Origin: Nitrosomonas communis
GTDB lineage: Bacteria > Pseudomonadota > Gammaproteobacteria > Burkholderiales > Nitrosomonadaceae
Length of the DNA stretch: 64,000 nt
Direction of reading: 5' to 3'
Assembly (NCBI RefSeq): GCF_900114745.1
Contig: NZ_FOUB01000002.1
Location: forward strand, 62,001-126,000
The first letter of the stretch is position 1. The number at the start of each line of letters is the position of its first letter. Positions 1-9,362 of this stretch are shown piece by piece. The position numbers and the translations under genes were made by a program. The notes under the pieces are model-generated. The model was given only the letters and a program-made list of their open reading frames with translations. It made no database searches and was not told the origin of the DNA.

Positions 1-478
1 CATCATGGAAGGGCTGTTTTTCTATGTCGGATTCACACAAATTCTGGCACTGGGCAGGCAGAATAAAATGACAGGTGCTGCTGAACAATATCAGTATATT
101 TTGCGTGATGAATCCATGCATTGCAATTTTGGCATTGATGTCATCAATCAGATCAAGCTGGAAAATCCTCATCTCTGGACGAAAGCGTTCCGCGAAGAAA
201 TCAGTACTTTGATGCGGAGGGCAGTAGAGCTTGAATACCGCTATGCAGAAGACACGATGCCCCGTGGTGTACTGGGACTCAATGCATCCATGTTCAAAGA
301 ATATTTGCGTTTCATAGCAAACCGTCGATGCCAGCAAATTGGCCTCGATACTCTTTTTTCAGACGCGAGCAATCCATTTCCATGGATGTCAGAAATGGTT
401 GATCTAAAGAAAGAAAAGAATTTTTTTGAGACACGCGTCATTGAATATCAAACTGGTGGTGTATTGAGCTGGGATTAG
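1..478 (+). CDS. nrdB: Ribonucleoside-diphosphate reductase beta subunit, 3' part
   Basis: This is the C-terminal part (about 158 codons visible) of the class Ia ribonucleotide reductase small subunit. That subunit holds the diiron-tyrosyl radical cofactor and works with NrdA to make deoxyribonucleotides. The frame is open from the window edge to TAG at 476-478. Visible features are the RDESMH segment, which gives the last Glu and His iron ligands of the family (E-x-x-H), and a C-terminal tail ending TGGVLSWD, which in this family docks onto the alpha subunit. The 5' half and any upstream nrdA lie outside the window. Identification is confident; the gene is cut by the window, not broken. Confidence 0.93.
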   Translation, partial: IMEGLFFYVGFTQILALGRQNKMTGAAEQYQYILRDESMHCNFGIDVINQIKLENPHLWTKAFREEISTLMRRAVELEYRYAEDTMPRGVLGLNASMFKEYLRFIANRRCQQIGLDTLFSDASNPFPWMSEMVDLKKEKNFFETRVIEYQTGGVLSWD

Positions 479-744
479 CGTTGACAGCAAATAAAAGTAA
501 ATTTGCTGGATAGCGTTTTTGGAAGTTAAAGCTCTATAAGTTATAGATTCATTAACCATTTAGGATTAATAATTTAGGAGTAAGCGCAAAAAGCAATGAT
601 GTAGCCACTTGTCTGCAAAGCACAAACAACTCTGAGTTATTCGAAAGAAATCTCAGAGAATAAGGCTCCGTGTGATGTAGGCATGATCGAATCTGAATTT
701 TCAGAGATATTGATTATTTTGAAAATTAAGGATGCACGACACTC

Positions 745-1956
745 ATGCTAAGAAAAAAAATATTACCAAATCTCATACTTATACTTATAGTCAGTACAGC
801 ACTGGCTTTCTTACCATCTACGACACAAGCACAGGAAACTTTAGAAAATAATAAAAAAGGCTATACCTCGGCAATAAAGAAGACTTTAGCTACTTCAAAT
901 AAACGTTCAAATGATTTATGGGCACGCATCCGCAATGGATTTTCCCTTGCAACTATGCCAAGCCAGGAAGTACGCCATAACGAGAATCGTTTTGCCCGCC
1001 ACCAAAAGTATATCGATCAAATCGTTGAGCGAAGCAGGCGCTATCTATTCCATATTGTGGAAGAAGTGGAGCGGCGAGGCATGCCAATGGAAGTTGCACT
1101 GATTCCTATAATCGAAAGCGCTTTTGATCCATTAGCCTACTCTCCTAAGCATGCTTCGGGCCTTTGGCAGATTATTCCTTCTACTGGAAAAGCATTCGGT
1201 CTTGAACAAAACTGGTGGCATGATGAACGACGCGATGTCGTGGCCGCTACACGCGCTGCCTTGGACTATCTGCAGAGGCTTTATAAAATGTTTGGTGACT
1301 GGAAATTGACTTTAGCCGCATATAATTGTGGAGAGGGCATGCTGAAAAGATATATTGATGAAAATTATAAAGAAAAGGAACACATTAATTTTCGTGATCT
1401 TCAGTTACCCACTGAAACCAAAAACCATGTTGCTAAAATATTGGCTGTAAAGAATATTATTGCTAATCCAGAAAGTTTTGGTATCAAGCTAAAACCGCTT
1501 CCTAATCGACCCTATTTCGAACAAGTTGAATTTAATCAACAAATCGATGTGAAGTTGGTAGCCGAGCTGGCGGATGTAACGGAAAATGAATTTACTGCAC
1601 TTAATCCCGCATACCATCGACCCATTATCAAAATTGACGATTCGCCTCGTAAGCTTTTATTGCCAGTGAATAAGGCGAAAACTTTTGTGAATAATCTAGA
1701 AAATTACGATAAATCGCTCGTTTCATGGCGAATTTATCGGGTTAAGGAAGCGGAAAAAATGGCGGATTTATCTAATCGGTACGTCATTGATGTGGCTGAA
1801 CTTGCAGAGATCAATGGAATTGCTGAAAATGGCATTGTGAGGAAAGGGCAAATTTTATTAGTTCCTCGCAGCAAAAAGAGAAGTGAAGAAAAAAATTATC
1901 TGGTACAAAATAACGAGAATGGTAATAAGCATAATACCTTCTCACCATTGAATTAA
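745..1956 (+). CDS. mltD: Membrane-bound lytic murein transglycosylase D-like protein
   Basis: A 403-residue exported enzyme predicted to cleave peptidoglycan glycan strands to 1,6-anhydro-muropeptides. Residues 1-30 form a signal peptide (KK, then a long hydrophobic run, then TQAQ). The SLT domain spans about residues 105-215, with the catalytic Glu at residue 124 in IPIIESAFDP, followed by SGLWQIIPSTG and the AAYNCGEG signature. A single weak LysM-like peptidoglycan-binding segment is visible at about residues 330-378 (YRVKEAEKMADLSNRY). It is shorter than E. coli MltD, which has two LysM modules. An AAGGATG stretch 12-18 bases before the ATG is a weak ribosome site. It stands alone, with a MITE remnant immediately downstream. 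Confidence 0.85.
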   Translation: MLRKKILPNLILILIVSTALAFLPSTTQAQETLENNKKGYTSAIKKTLATSNKRSNDLWARIRNGFSLATMPSQEVRHNENRFARHQKYIDQIVERSRRYLFHIVEEVERRGMPMEVALIPIIESAFDPLAYSPKHASGLWQIIPSTGKAFGLEQNWWHDERRDVVAATRAALDYLQRLYKMFGDWKLTLAAYNCGEGMLKRYIDENYKEKEHINFRDLQLPTETKNHVAKILAVKNIIANPESFGIKLKPLPNRPYFEQVEFNQQIDVKLVAELADVTENEFTALNPAYHRPIIKIDDSPRKLLLPVNKAKTFVNNLENYDKSLVSWRIYRVKEAEKMADLSNRYVIDVAELAEINGIAENGIVRKGQILLVPRSKKRSEEKNYLVQNNENGNKHNTFSPLN

Positions 1957-1968
1957 TCAGATTACTTA

Positions 1969-2039
1969 TTCTATTTCCAAATCAAAAAGCATTACGGCAA
2001 GGTGGAGTCGATAAACTTAGTGTTGATTTGGAAATGGAA
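1969..2039 (+). mobile_element. Internally deleted copy of the 101-bp MITE family
   Basis: This 71-bp element has the family's ends (TTCTATTTCCAAATCAAAA at the left, GTTGATTTGGAAATGGAA at the right) and is flanked on both sides by TTA (1966-1968 and 2040-2042). It keeps the ATTACGGCAAGGTGGAGTCG part of the core but lacks the left core (the GACGCGAAGGCGAG section). It is best read as a deletion derivative that kept both termini and its target duplication. Confidence 0.75.
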
Positions 2040-2203
2040 TTAGGTAGCCAGTCAAGAAAAGTGAGCCATGATACGATACTGACGGGCAGGCGTGGTGGAA
2101 GGGCAAATAGCAAACGCCTTTTTATCGATCAGGAACTCATCTTGGGATGAATCATCCCAATAAGATGCATTTAAATGGAAATTCTTAGAAGAATGAGCTC
2201 CCA

Positions 2204-3667
2204 TTAATTGGTAAGAAATTTTTGCAGAAAGGCGATCGACCAAGCAACGCCAAAGCCAGTGATATCGGTTCCAACAGCGCCCAGGCCGCCTTTGTGATTA
2301 TAAGCGGAAAGATCTATGTGGAGCCAGGGTACATCGTTGATAAATCGACTGAGGAAGCGGGCTGCCAGGATATGGTCATAATCGCTTTCCAGCGTGCATT
2401 GTTTGATATCAGCGATTTTGCTTTCCAGATCAGCTTCGTAATCAGCATCCATAGGAAAAGCGCAAACGCGTTCACCACTTGATTTTCCAACAGCAAGCGC
2501 TTTCTGAATCAGATGTTCGCGATTACTAAGGATGCCACTATAACGTGACCCCAACGCAGTATAAAGGCTACCCGTTAAGGTTGCAAAATCAATAATCAAA
2601 TCAGGTTTTTGTTTTTCTGCCAAAGTCAAAGTATCAGCAAGCACCAAGCGGCCTTCCGCGTCAGTATGGATAATTTCTATTGTGGTACCATTTAACGCTG
2701 TAATGACGTCATTTTGCTTATAAGCACGTGGACTAATATGATTTTGTGCAATTGCCAGCCAACAATCGATATTGATGGGTAAATCAGCTCGCGTTGCTGC
2801 CAGTAACACGCCGAGTGCAACCGCCGATCCGTTCATATCCTCATGCATGCCATGCATGAAACGTGCGGGTTTCAGATTATGCCCACCGGTATCGTAGCAA
2901 ATGCCTTTCCCGACCAGCGCGACGGTATTGCCTGATTTTTTTCCATTGCTTCGTTGTAAATGCACGATGGCAGCATCTTCGGTGTCACTTCCCTGGGCTA
3001 CCGCAACAAAAGCGCCTGCACCCAGCTTGCGTAGAGTGGCGAGGTCATATTCTTCATATTTCCAATTTTCATTATGCGCAAGCTTTTCGATTTGCTCGCG
3101 AAAGGTTTTAGGCGTTAGCTCATTTGGCGGCAATCCAGTCAATCCGCGTGCGAGCAAGTTCCCTTCAGCCTGAGCGTGTAACAGTAAAAAATGGTCAGGG
3201 TCTTCGTGTCCATGCAAAATGATCGACTCGAGCGGTTTTCTCTCAGCCCTAAGTTTGCGCACCGGTAAAACGGCACCATTAATCCAAGTGACATAGACTG
3301 CTAATTTTGCCAAGAGCTGTTTTTGATGCGCATTGCCATGAACCGATAGATGAATCTGAGTGGGCCCCTCTTCCAATAGCAATTGCAGAGCTTTGCGAAT
3401 CACGGTGTGCTGTTCAAAAACAGATTTATTAAAATCCACCATCACCCAGGTGCAGAGCGCCCCATTTTGCAAATTGGCACAGACAGGTATTTCGCTAATT
3501 TGACCTAACTGCATCTCGCGCCGAAGCAGTAATGCCTTGAGTGCATATTCGCCAGGCAGACTCATTTTGCTGGGCAGTTTTTCCAGCTTGGGAAGGAGCA
3601 CCAGAATATGCGTGGCTTTAACAGATTCATCAATCGGTAAGTTATTTTGTAAAAGTGTTGCGAGCAT
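2204..3667 (-). CDS. M17 leucyl aminopeptidase family protein
   Basis: A cytosolic dimetal aminopeptidase of the M17 family that removes N-terminal residues from peptides. The C-terminal catalytic half shows the family motifs in slightly unusual form: VGKGICYDTGG (family VGKGxxFDSGG) followed by LKP and the HEDMNGSA segment, then HTDAEGRLVLADTL (family NTDAEGRLVLADAL). These supply the Lys, Asp and Glu metal and catalytic residues. The start at 3667 was chosen because AGGAA lies just upstream of its ATG. The frame can extend to an ATG at 3727, but no ribosome site is visible there. The protein is about 487 residues, normal for the family. It is not close enough to E. coli PepA or PepB to name. 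Confidence 0.85.
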   Translation of the reverse strand: MLATLLQNNLPIDESVKATHILVLLPKLEKLPSKMSLPGEYALKALLLRREMQLGQISEIPVCANLQNGALCTWVMVDFNKSVFEQHTVIRKALQLLLEEGPTQIHLSVHGNAHQKQLLAKLAVYVTWINGAVLPVRKLRAERKPLESIILHGHEDPDHFLLLHAQAEGNLLARGLTGLPPNELTPKTFREQIEKLAHNENWKYEEYDLATLRKLGAGAFVAVAQGSDTEDAAIVHLQRSNGKKSGNTVALVGKGICYDTGGHNLKPARFMHGMHEDMNGSAVALGVLLAATRADLPINIDCWLAIAQNHISPRAYKQNDVITALNGTTIEIIHTDAEGRLVLADTLTLAEKQKPDLIIDFATLTGSLYTALGSRYSGILSNREHLIQKALAVGKSSGERVCAFPMDADYEADLESKIADIKQCTLESDYDHILAARFLSRFINDVPWLHIDLSAYNHKGGLGAVGTDITGFGVAWSIAFLQKFLTN

Positions 3668-3727
3668 CAGAATTCCTGCCAATATAGTTTGCGCTATTAT
3701 ATCTGCTATCCTAGCGATATCTAGCAT

Positions 3728-4677
3728 GGTTTTTTATTACAGGGTTATTTGCTAATTTTGCTGATTAAATAAATAAAAACGTGAAAAAAATAGATCGGAT
3801 AAAATTTTTGGCTAATTAAATTAGCTACTGAAATAATTGCATAATCAATATCATAATGATGATCTGATAAATGTAAGCATAACTTTAGAAATGCAGGAGG
3901 ACCTACTGGAATAAATTAAATATGACGTGATAGCTTTAAACTTAAAAACCAAAAATATTCCATATGCGTATTGCTTATGGAGTTAATATCTTGATTAACA
4001 TCAAGATTGAAAAGGAAAGGCTGCAGTGCTTGGCGGCAGAAAACAGCCTTCCCTAATTTGATACGACTAGGCTTAATAAAGAGTTAGGCCATTATTTATA
4101 GGAGTATAAATTGTTAGTAATTTTATTACATGCAAAATTTACAACACCTACGAAGGCATTATGCGATAAAGAGGAGGTCAATTGCAATAATAAACACTTG
4201 ATTATTTTGTTTTATTTAATCTATCTTGGCACCGATAGTTATAAATTAGGTTATAAGCCCGCTATTCATCTGACTTGGATAACCCCTATCAGACTTTGGC
4301 TTATTTTTAGTGGAATCAAAAATAAAGATAGGTTTTTGTTTCTAATGTTATGAAGTCTTTAATTTAATAAAAGTTTTTAGGAAAGCAATAAACCAAACTA
4401 ACTTTGTTAGAAAAAGAATTGGTTTAGCAATTACTTTGTTGATTGCGACAAAAGTAAAGATTAATCAGTTAACTTTCCTTAGAGGGGCTGTTCCGCCAAA
4501 TTTGGCGGAACAGCAGCGTGATCAGATTATCAACGATCTTAAAAATCCTCAGTCAGAGATCAAAGCTTTACTACATAAATCTTTAAATAAGTCCGCTCCT
4601 TATGAGATACTTTTTAATTTCCTTGATCAAAAACTGTATATAACTTGGAGTTTCGTACAGTTAATTATTAACTGCTA
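3728..4677. other. AT-rich intergenic region with inverted repeats, no convincing gene
   Basis: About 950 bases between the M17 peptidase and thyA. Short open frames exist at 4111-4353 (TTG start with an AGGAG-like site) and 4436-4678 (TTG start, runs into thyA), but neither resembles a known protein and their composition is non-coding-like. It contains an 8-bp inverted repeat ATCTTGAT/ATCAAGAT at 3988-4007, a second dyad around GGAAAGGCTG...CAGCCTTCC at about 4013-4055, and the 26-bp palindrome listed separately. Confidence 0.5.
4488..4513. repeat. Perfect 26-bp palindrome upstream of thyA
   Basis: CTGTTCCGCCAAA is followed directly by its exact reverse complement, with no loop. It lies 165 bases before the thyA start in AT-rich DNA. 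As RNA it could form a 13-bp stem only with a small loop opened at the AAATTT centre. As DNA it is a perfect two-fold site, suited to a dimeric DNA-binding protein. No T-run follows on either side, so it is not a typical terminator. Confidence 0.7.
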
Positions 4678-5472
4678 ATGCATCAATATCTTGAACTTAT
4701 GCGGCATGTACTCGAGCACGGTCATCAAAAATCGGATCGTACTGGTACCGGCACGCTTTCTATTTTTGGCTATCAGATGCGTTTTGATCTGGCACGGGGT
4801 TTTCCGCTAGTCACGACTAAGAAGTGCCATGTCAAATCGATTATCCACGAATTATTATGGTTTCTACGGGGTGATACCAACATAGCTTATCTAAAAGAAA
4901 ATGGCGTCTCCATATGGGATGAATGGGCTGATGCAGAGGGTAATCTTGGCCCTATTTATGGCCATCAATGGCGCTCCTGGTCAAGTCCCGGGGTGGATTC
5001 AATTGATCAAATATCCGAGGTGATCGAGCAAATCAGAGCAACTCCTGATTCCAGGCGCATGATTGTTTCTGCCTGGAATGTGAATGATCTGGATAAAATG
5101 AAGCTGGCGCCCTGTCATGTGCTGTTTCAGTTTTATGTTGCCGATGACAGGCTCTCCTGCCAGCTTTATCAGCGCAGCGCAGATATTTTTCTCGGGGTGC
5201 CGTTTAATATTGCTTCTTATGCGTTGCTCACTATGATGATTGCGCAAGTTTGCGATTTAAGGCCGGGTGATTTTGTGCACTCGTTTGGCGATGCGCATCT
5301 TTACCTGAATCATCTTGAGCAGGCGCGAGAACAATTAGGGCGTGAACCAAGAAAACTTCCCACCATGCGACTCAATCCATTGGTCAAAGATATTTTTGCT
5401 TTTAATTATGATGATTTTACGTTGGATAATTACGATCCCCATCCAGCCATTAAAGCCTTGGTGGCAGTATGA
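4678..5472 (+). CDS. thyA: Thymidylate synthase
   Basis: Makes dTMP from dUMP using 5,10-methylene-tetrahydrofolate, which leaves dihydrofolate. At 264 residues it matches the length of E. coli ThyA. The nucleophilic Cys is residue 146 in [10 protein letters not shown]. The dUMP-binding [18 protein letters not shown] and the C-terminal [12 protein letters not shown] (folate closure) are intact. The stop codon overlaps the folA start (ATGA-type, 4 bases), so the two are translationally coupled. This fits the chemistry, because FolA recycles the dihydrofolate ThyA makes. Confidence 0.98.
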   Translation: MHQYLELMRHVLEHGHQKSDRTGTGTLSIFGYQMRFDLARGFPLVTTKKCHVKSIIHELLWFLRGDTNIAYLKENGVSIWDEWADAEGNLGPIYGHQWRSWSSPGVDSIDQISEVIEQIRATPDSRRMIVSAWNVNDLDKMKLAPCHVLFQFYVADDRLSCQLYQRSADIFLGVPFNIASYALLTMMIAQVCDLRPGDFVHSFGDAHLYLNHLEQAREQLGREPRKLPTMRLNPLVKDIFAFNYDDFTLDNYDPHPAIKALVAV

Positions 5473-5978
5473 CAGCACAGCGTTTATCCATTCTGGTAGC
5501 CATGGCCACTAACCGCGTCATCGGTCGAAATAATGCGCTTCCCTGGCATCTGTCAGCCGACCTCAAACGCTTTAAAGCGCTTACCATGGGGCAAATCCTC
5601 ATCATGGGACGAAAAACCTATGAATCCATCGGCAGGCCGCTACCAGGGCGTATCAATATCATCGTCACCAGGCAGCCAGCCTTTTCAGTCGTGGGTGCGG
5701 TGGTAACCGGCTCGGTTGAAGAAGCTTTAGCAGCCAGTTTGCCTTATCAGGATAAGGAAATCTTCATCATTGGCGGCGCAGAACTTTACCAGCAGACACT
5801 GGCACATTGCCAGCGACTCTATCTTACCGAGGTGCAGCAGGATTTTGAGGGAGATACTTTTTTTCCGGAATTCGATCGGGATGAATGGTATGAATCGTCA
5901 CGTGAAATTCATACGTTAGAAGATGGGAGCAAACTGGAATATCATTTTGTAGTGCTGGAGCGGAAAACGGCTTTATAA
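5469..5978 (+). CDS. folA: Dihydrofolate reductase
   Basis: Reduces dihydrofolate to tetrahydrofolate with NADPH. The 169-residue protein has the family landmarks: [18 protein letters not shown] with the active-site Asp at residue 31, the NADPH-binding [10 protein letters not shown], and IIGGAELY. It starts inside the end of thyA (positions 5469-5472), so both genes form one operon. Nothing unusual is visible. Confidence 0.97.
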   Translation: MTAQRLSILVAMATNRVIGRNNALPWHLSADLKRFKALTMGQILIMGRKTYESIGRPLPGRINIIVTRQPAFSVVGAVVTGSVEEALAASLPYQDKEIFIIGGAELYQQTLAHCQRLYLTEVQQDFEGDTFFPEFDRDEWYESSREIHTLEDGSKLEYHFVVLERKTAL

Positions 5979-5979
5979 A

Positions 5980-6159
5980 ATGAAAATTGGGAGCTTGAGT
6001 AATTTAACGATGGTGGAAGAGGCGTCCGACAAGTTCCTGCCCGTCGTGCCGTTTCTGGAGGAGGTAAATCCGGTCTGGCTGAATTCCGATACGTTTTTGC
6101 TGCACCCCAACTTTGTGCAATGGATCAATCCTATTATCTCACTAGTTGATGGAGACTAA
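5980..6159 (+). CDS. Small open frame of unknown function after folA
   Basis: A 59-codon frame that begins at the ATG one base after the folA stop and ends TAA. The residues look protein-like (LPVVPFLEEVNPVWLNSDTF), and codon use resembles folA more than the AT-rich DNA beyond. I do not recognise it. It could be a third gene of the operon or the 5' stub of a longer gene cut off by rearrangement. A second frame at 6146-6394 overlaps its end and is less convincing. Confidence 0.3.
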   Translation: MKIGSLSNLTMVEEASDKFLPVVPFLEEVNPVWLNSDTFLLHPNFVQWINPIISLVDGD

Positions 6160-6405
6160 GATCGAGATAGTTATAAAATTACTTATTTGCAGTTTCTTGA
6201 GTAGCACGTGGCAACTATTCCACCATTCTAAGGTGCGCAAGGCAGGTGAATATACTCACGATGTGTTCTCTAGCCGGAATGAAAAGTGGCCAAGACTAAC
6301 AAGAGAGATGCCTAACGAGGCACTAGAGGGGGACGCCACAGAAAATATGGCGCTCCTCAGCTTTTACGTTAGAATCTATGGCATAACTGCTTGATAATTA
6401 CAAAG

Positions 6406-7415
6406 ATGTCCATGCACTACATGATGCTTGATACCTGCGTGTTATTAGATATCTCTACTCGGAAAACAGATCTCCCTATAGTGTTCGCCTTAGAGGAGCT
6501 GGTGTCGACCGGAAATGTCAGGCTTGTTATCCCGGACCTCGTTGTGTCCGAGTTTAACAGAAACAAAGATGATGTTGCGGAGAAAACATGGAGGCGGCTA
6601 TCGCTGGAATTTAAACAAGTTAGAAGCGTTATCGAGGAATTTGGTGGCGATGATAAAGAAAATGCTATAGAAGTTCTTAAAGAAGTGGGCTCTAGATTGC
6701 CGCTACTGTCAGAAGCTAACTATGCAACCATCTCGAGGGTTGAGCATCTGATAGAAAAATCGTTGAAGGTCGAGGCAACAGATAGTGCCAAGTTAGCGGC
6801 TGTCGCAAGAGCGCTTGATAAGCGAGCGCCCTTCCATATCAGTAAGAACTCCATGGCAGATGCAGTACTCATTGAGTTGTTTAGGGAGTTTGTTACTAAT
6901 AACCAATCTGGCGGTGACACGTTTGCCTTTGTTACGCACAATCGCAACGATTTCTCTTCCAAAGATCATCGCGAGCCCCATCAGGATTTTTCTGAGATCT
7001 TTTCTAGCAACCACGTTCAGTACTTCAGCACCATATCATCCGCCATTAACTTTCTGGATGAAGGTATACTAGAGGATGCTCAGTTTGAATATGACTTCGC
7101 ACAAACTCGTAGTCTCCAAGAAATTCTTTCTGCTATGGATGAGCTGGTAGATAAAGTATGGTACACCGTCATTGCAACCTGGCTTATCATATAAAAAATG
7201 GTAATATCCGCATCATTCCTGATGGTGATAAAAGATACGGAAATAACGTAATTCATGAGAGCATATGGAGAGGCGCTCTCGAAGCAGCTCGGAAGGTGGT
7301 AGAGAAATATGATGACACCGGCCCATGGGATGACTTTGAATGGGTGATGCTAAACGGGAAGCTGTCAGCACTTCGCTGGGTCTTGGGTGAGGAGTGGGAT
7401 ATGCTAGACATCTGA
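6406..7415 (+). pseudogene. PIN-like (DUF4935-type) ribonuclease-domain protein, frameshifted
   Basis: The first frame (ATG at 6406; a TTG at 6391 is possible) encodes a PIN-fold domain: LDTCVLLDI near the N-terminus, a central helical part, then SMADAVLIELF and FVTHNRNDFSS, giving the acidic residues of PIN nucleases. After LVDKVWY the reading frame is lost near 7160 and ends in a spurious tail at 7194. The next frame (from about 7158) continues as RHCNLAYHIKNG and ends WVLGEEWDMLDI, which reads as the natural C-terminus. A one-base deletion explains the break. Full length would be about 335 residues. It may be inactive, or the break may be a sequencing error. As a PIN protein it could act as a toxin or defence nuclease; this is inference. 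Confidence 0.7.
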
Positions 7416-7435
7416 TGCACTTGCCTTAAGCTCGT

Positions 7436-7465
7436 GTAGGGCGTAATAGCGAAGCGTATTGCGCC
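7436..7465. repeat. Short hairpin repeat (GTAGGGCG...TTGCGCC type)
   Basis: GGCGTAATA and TATTGCGCC form 9-base arms with one mismatch around AGCGAAGCG. From memory, similar GTAGGGCG(T/C)AATA... hairpins are scattered between genes in many proteobacteria. A more degenerate relative begins at about 9904 (GTAGGGCGCGAC...ATTGCGCC). Confidence 0.55.
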
Positions 7466-7611
7466 GAATGTTAAAACTTGATTATGGCGCCGCATATGGC
7501 TTCGCCTTCTATATCCTACGGCACTAATCGGAGTGATCTTGACATAGTCTGTAGTGTAACTTATTTTTATTGATTCGATACTTGGCCACATTCATTATAT
7601 CTAGTTATAAG

Positions 7612-8618
7612 TTAGCCCCCGGCAATTGATAAGCACATTTTTATACTCAATAACAACGACGTAACCGCGAATATTTTTTTCAAATACGCTGCTGGCAAAT
7701 TGTGTGATAAACGCACGCCAACAGGAGCAGCAATGATACTAGTGATAGATATAGTGATAAATGCGGGGGCGTAAACGTAGCCAGCTGTGTAAGGGATATC
7801 CAATGTTGCGGACCAGCCGCTTATCACATAGCCAGCCGCGCCCGCAATAGCAATCGGAAAACCAATGGCTGCTGAAGTGCCAATGGCTTTTTTAAACTCA
7901 ATATTTTTGTAGCTCAGATAAAGAATGGTAAGCAAGCTGCCGCCCACTGCAGCCAGTGCGGAAATATAGCAAAACCAGCTAGAAATGATTCAAAGAGTAT
8001 TCTCATTGTCTCATCTAGCACAAATGGGCATACGCCAAAGTACTGCGTAAACAACAAAACCAAACCGTTGAGATGCTCTTCAAATTCTATATATTCTGAA
8101 TCATTCTTAACTGGTTACGCTATAGCACCAATACTCATGCCGACGCTTATCAATGTATGATGCCTCATTGGTTTATTGCTGGGCTTAGGTTGCCATCTAA
8201 TAAATATTTGTACTGCCACAAGCCCCACAAAAAACGCAAAAAACAGCGCCATATAAGCCATATTGACTTTGGCGGCAATGTGAGTAGCCGCACAAGCGCC
8301 CACAATAATTCCCAATGTCATGCCGCCAACTACTCTCCACTCTACGGCTCCCCTTGCATTGTGTGCCCAGGTGCTTACTGCTGAGGTGATAATCATACAT
8401 GTCAACGCTGTACCCAGCGCCAAATGGACAGTGTGGCCTGTACCAATCTCCTGGTAAGCAAACAAAGATGCCAGCAGTGGAACCAGAATTCCGCCACCGC
8501 CAACACCTAATAACCCCGCCATAAAGCCAACTAAGACGCCCAAGGCGGCGTATAACAGAAGCCATTCAATGCTCAGCATATGAACTGCGGTCATGGCTTC
8601 CTCCTCTGAAGAAGCCAT
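7612..8618 (-). pseudogene. TauE/SafE-family sulfite/sulfonate exporter, split by an insertion
   Basis: Two same-strand frames together make one TauE/SafE permease. 8115-8618 encodes the N-terminal half with GLLGVGGGGILVPLL and several membrane segments, ending GMSIGAIA then a stop. 7612-7947, read back to about 7970, encodes the second half, beginning ISALAAVGGSLL and continuing KKAIGTSAAIGFPIA. Between them lies a 144-bp inverted-repeat insertion (7973-8116) that brings in the stop and shifts the frame. The gene overlaps the end of tpm by 28 bases, so both were probably transcribed from the MerR-type promoter at 9312-9342. The family exports sulfite or organosulfonates. Confidence 0.75.
7973..8116. 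mobile_element. 144-bp inverted-repeat insertion inside the TauE gene
   Basis: The ends are AACCAGCTAGAAATGATTC (7973-7991) and GAATCATTCTTAACTGGTT (8098-8116), which match as inverted repeats at 16 of 19 bases. Each side is bordered by a degenerate copy of the host sequence (TGCTATA when read on the minus strand), compatible with an old target duplication. The inside stays open in one frame on the minus strand but shows no known protein. It is unrelated in sequence to the 101-bp MITE family. Confidence 0.6.
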
Positions 8619-9235
8619 ATAACGGTTGCTGCTTCCACTTTTCCCTTGAGGCCACCTGCGATTTGATCTTGCGCCACCTGTTTCAGCTGATACGTTTCAC
8701 CATAATGTTGCTTCAATTCTTCTTCCGGAACTGAAAATGGCGGACCATCATATAAGCGTTGGTCATATTCATAGGTGATCAGCAACTGCGGAGCTGCATG
8801 AGTAAGCGTTATCAGATGTGCCGCATATCGGTTGCGCATGTGCTCTGGCAGTGCCACTAAAGCCGCTCTGTCATAGATGGCATCGACTGCGCCGAGCATG
8901 CTGCTAGATAAATCAAATATGTCACCGCCCCAGATATCGATATTTGTTGAGCTGTAACGAGTCAGCGTTCCGACGGGGGTGATTTCCGGCACTAAATCCA
9001 GCGCTGCAAACAGTTCGTTTATTGCAAGCGCACTCAGCTCTGCCCCGACAATTCGATAGCCCTGTGCAAGCAACCAGGCAATGTCAAGCGTTTTACCGCA
9101 CAAAGGCAGGAAGAGTCTTGCTCCCTTTGCCAGGTTCGGCCTATTCAAATGCTCAACCAACGCCGGATTGACCTGGTTTTCATGAAAACCAATTTCACCC
9201 CGTTCCCATCTTTGACGCCAGTAATTTGCTTCCAT
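8591..9235 (-). CDS. tpm: Thiopurine S-methyltransferase
   Basis: A 214-residue SAM-dependent methyltransferase of the TPMT family, in bacteria linked to methylation of selenium, tellurium or thiol compounds. The N-terminus ANYWRQRWERGEIGFHENQVNP is the family signature, split here by good conservation. LFLPLCGKTLDIAWLLAQG is the SAM-binding loop, and GAELSALAINELF follows. It is expressed away from the MerR gene, with the TauE-type exporter frame overlapping its 3' end. The pairing of a chalcogen-methylating enzyme with a sulfur-anion exporter under a MerR-type promoter suggests response to a toxic sulfur, selenium or tellurium species; this is inference. Confidence 0.9.
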   Translation of the reverse strand: MEANYWRQRWERGEIGFHENQVNPALVEHLNRPNLAKGARLFLPLCGKTLDIAWLLAQGYRIVGAELSALAINELFAALDLVPEITPVGTLTRYSSTNIDIWGGDIFDLSSSMLGAVDAIYDRAALVALPEHMRNRYAAHLITLTHAAPQLLITYEYDQRLYDGPPFSVPEEELKQHYGETYQLKQVAQDQIAGGLKGKVEAATVIWLLQRRKP

Positions 9236-9311
9236 ATTATCTCCTCATCATTTCAATTTATTCGTTACCAGAAATCTAATTTGAATGTTGTTTTAAGTGG
9301 TGTTCTAAAGT

Positions 9312-9342
9312 AGGATACAAGTTCAAGTTGACTTTAAGTCAA
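9312..9342 (-). promoter_or_regulatory. MerR-type promoter with 19-bp spacer for tpm-tauE
   Basis: Read on the minus strand, TTGACT (9342-9337) and TATCCT (9317-9312) are separated by exactly 19 bases, the over-long spacing typical of MerR-activated promoters. The TTGACTT/AAGTCAA dyad (9328-9342) overlaps the -35, and repeated AAGTTCAAG-like half sites fill the spacer. It lies between the divergent tpm and merR-type genes, about 77 bases before tpm. Family knowledge: such regulators twist the operator to realign the two boxes. Confidence 0.65.
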
Positions 9343-9362
9343 GTGGTTTAATAGGAGTCCTC

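Noticed and set aside
2052-2243. Minus-strand 63-codon frame beside the M17 gene
   Set aside because: It overlaps the end of the aminopeptidase gene and has no protein-like character.
4111-4678. Two 80-codon frames before thyA as genes
   Set aside because: TTG starts, AT-driven composition and no recognisable protein features. The second overlaps the palindrome and the thyA start.
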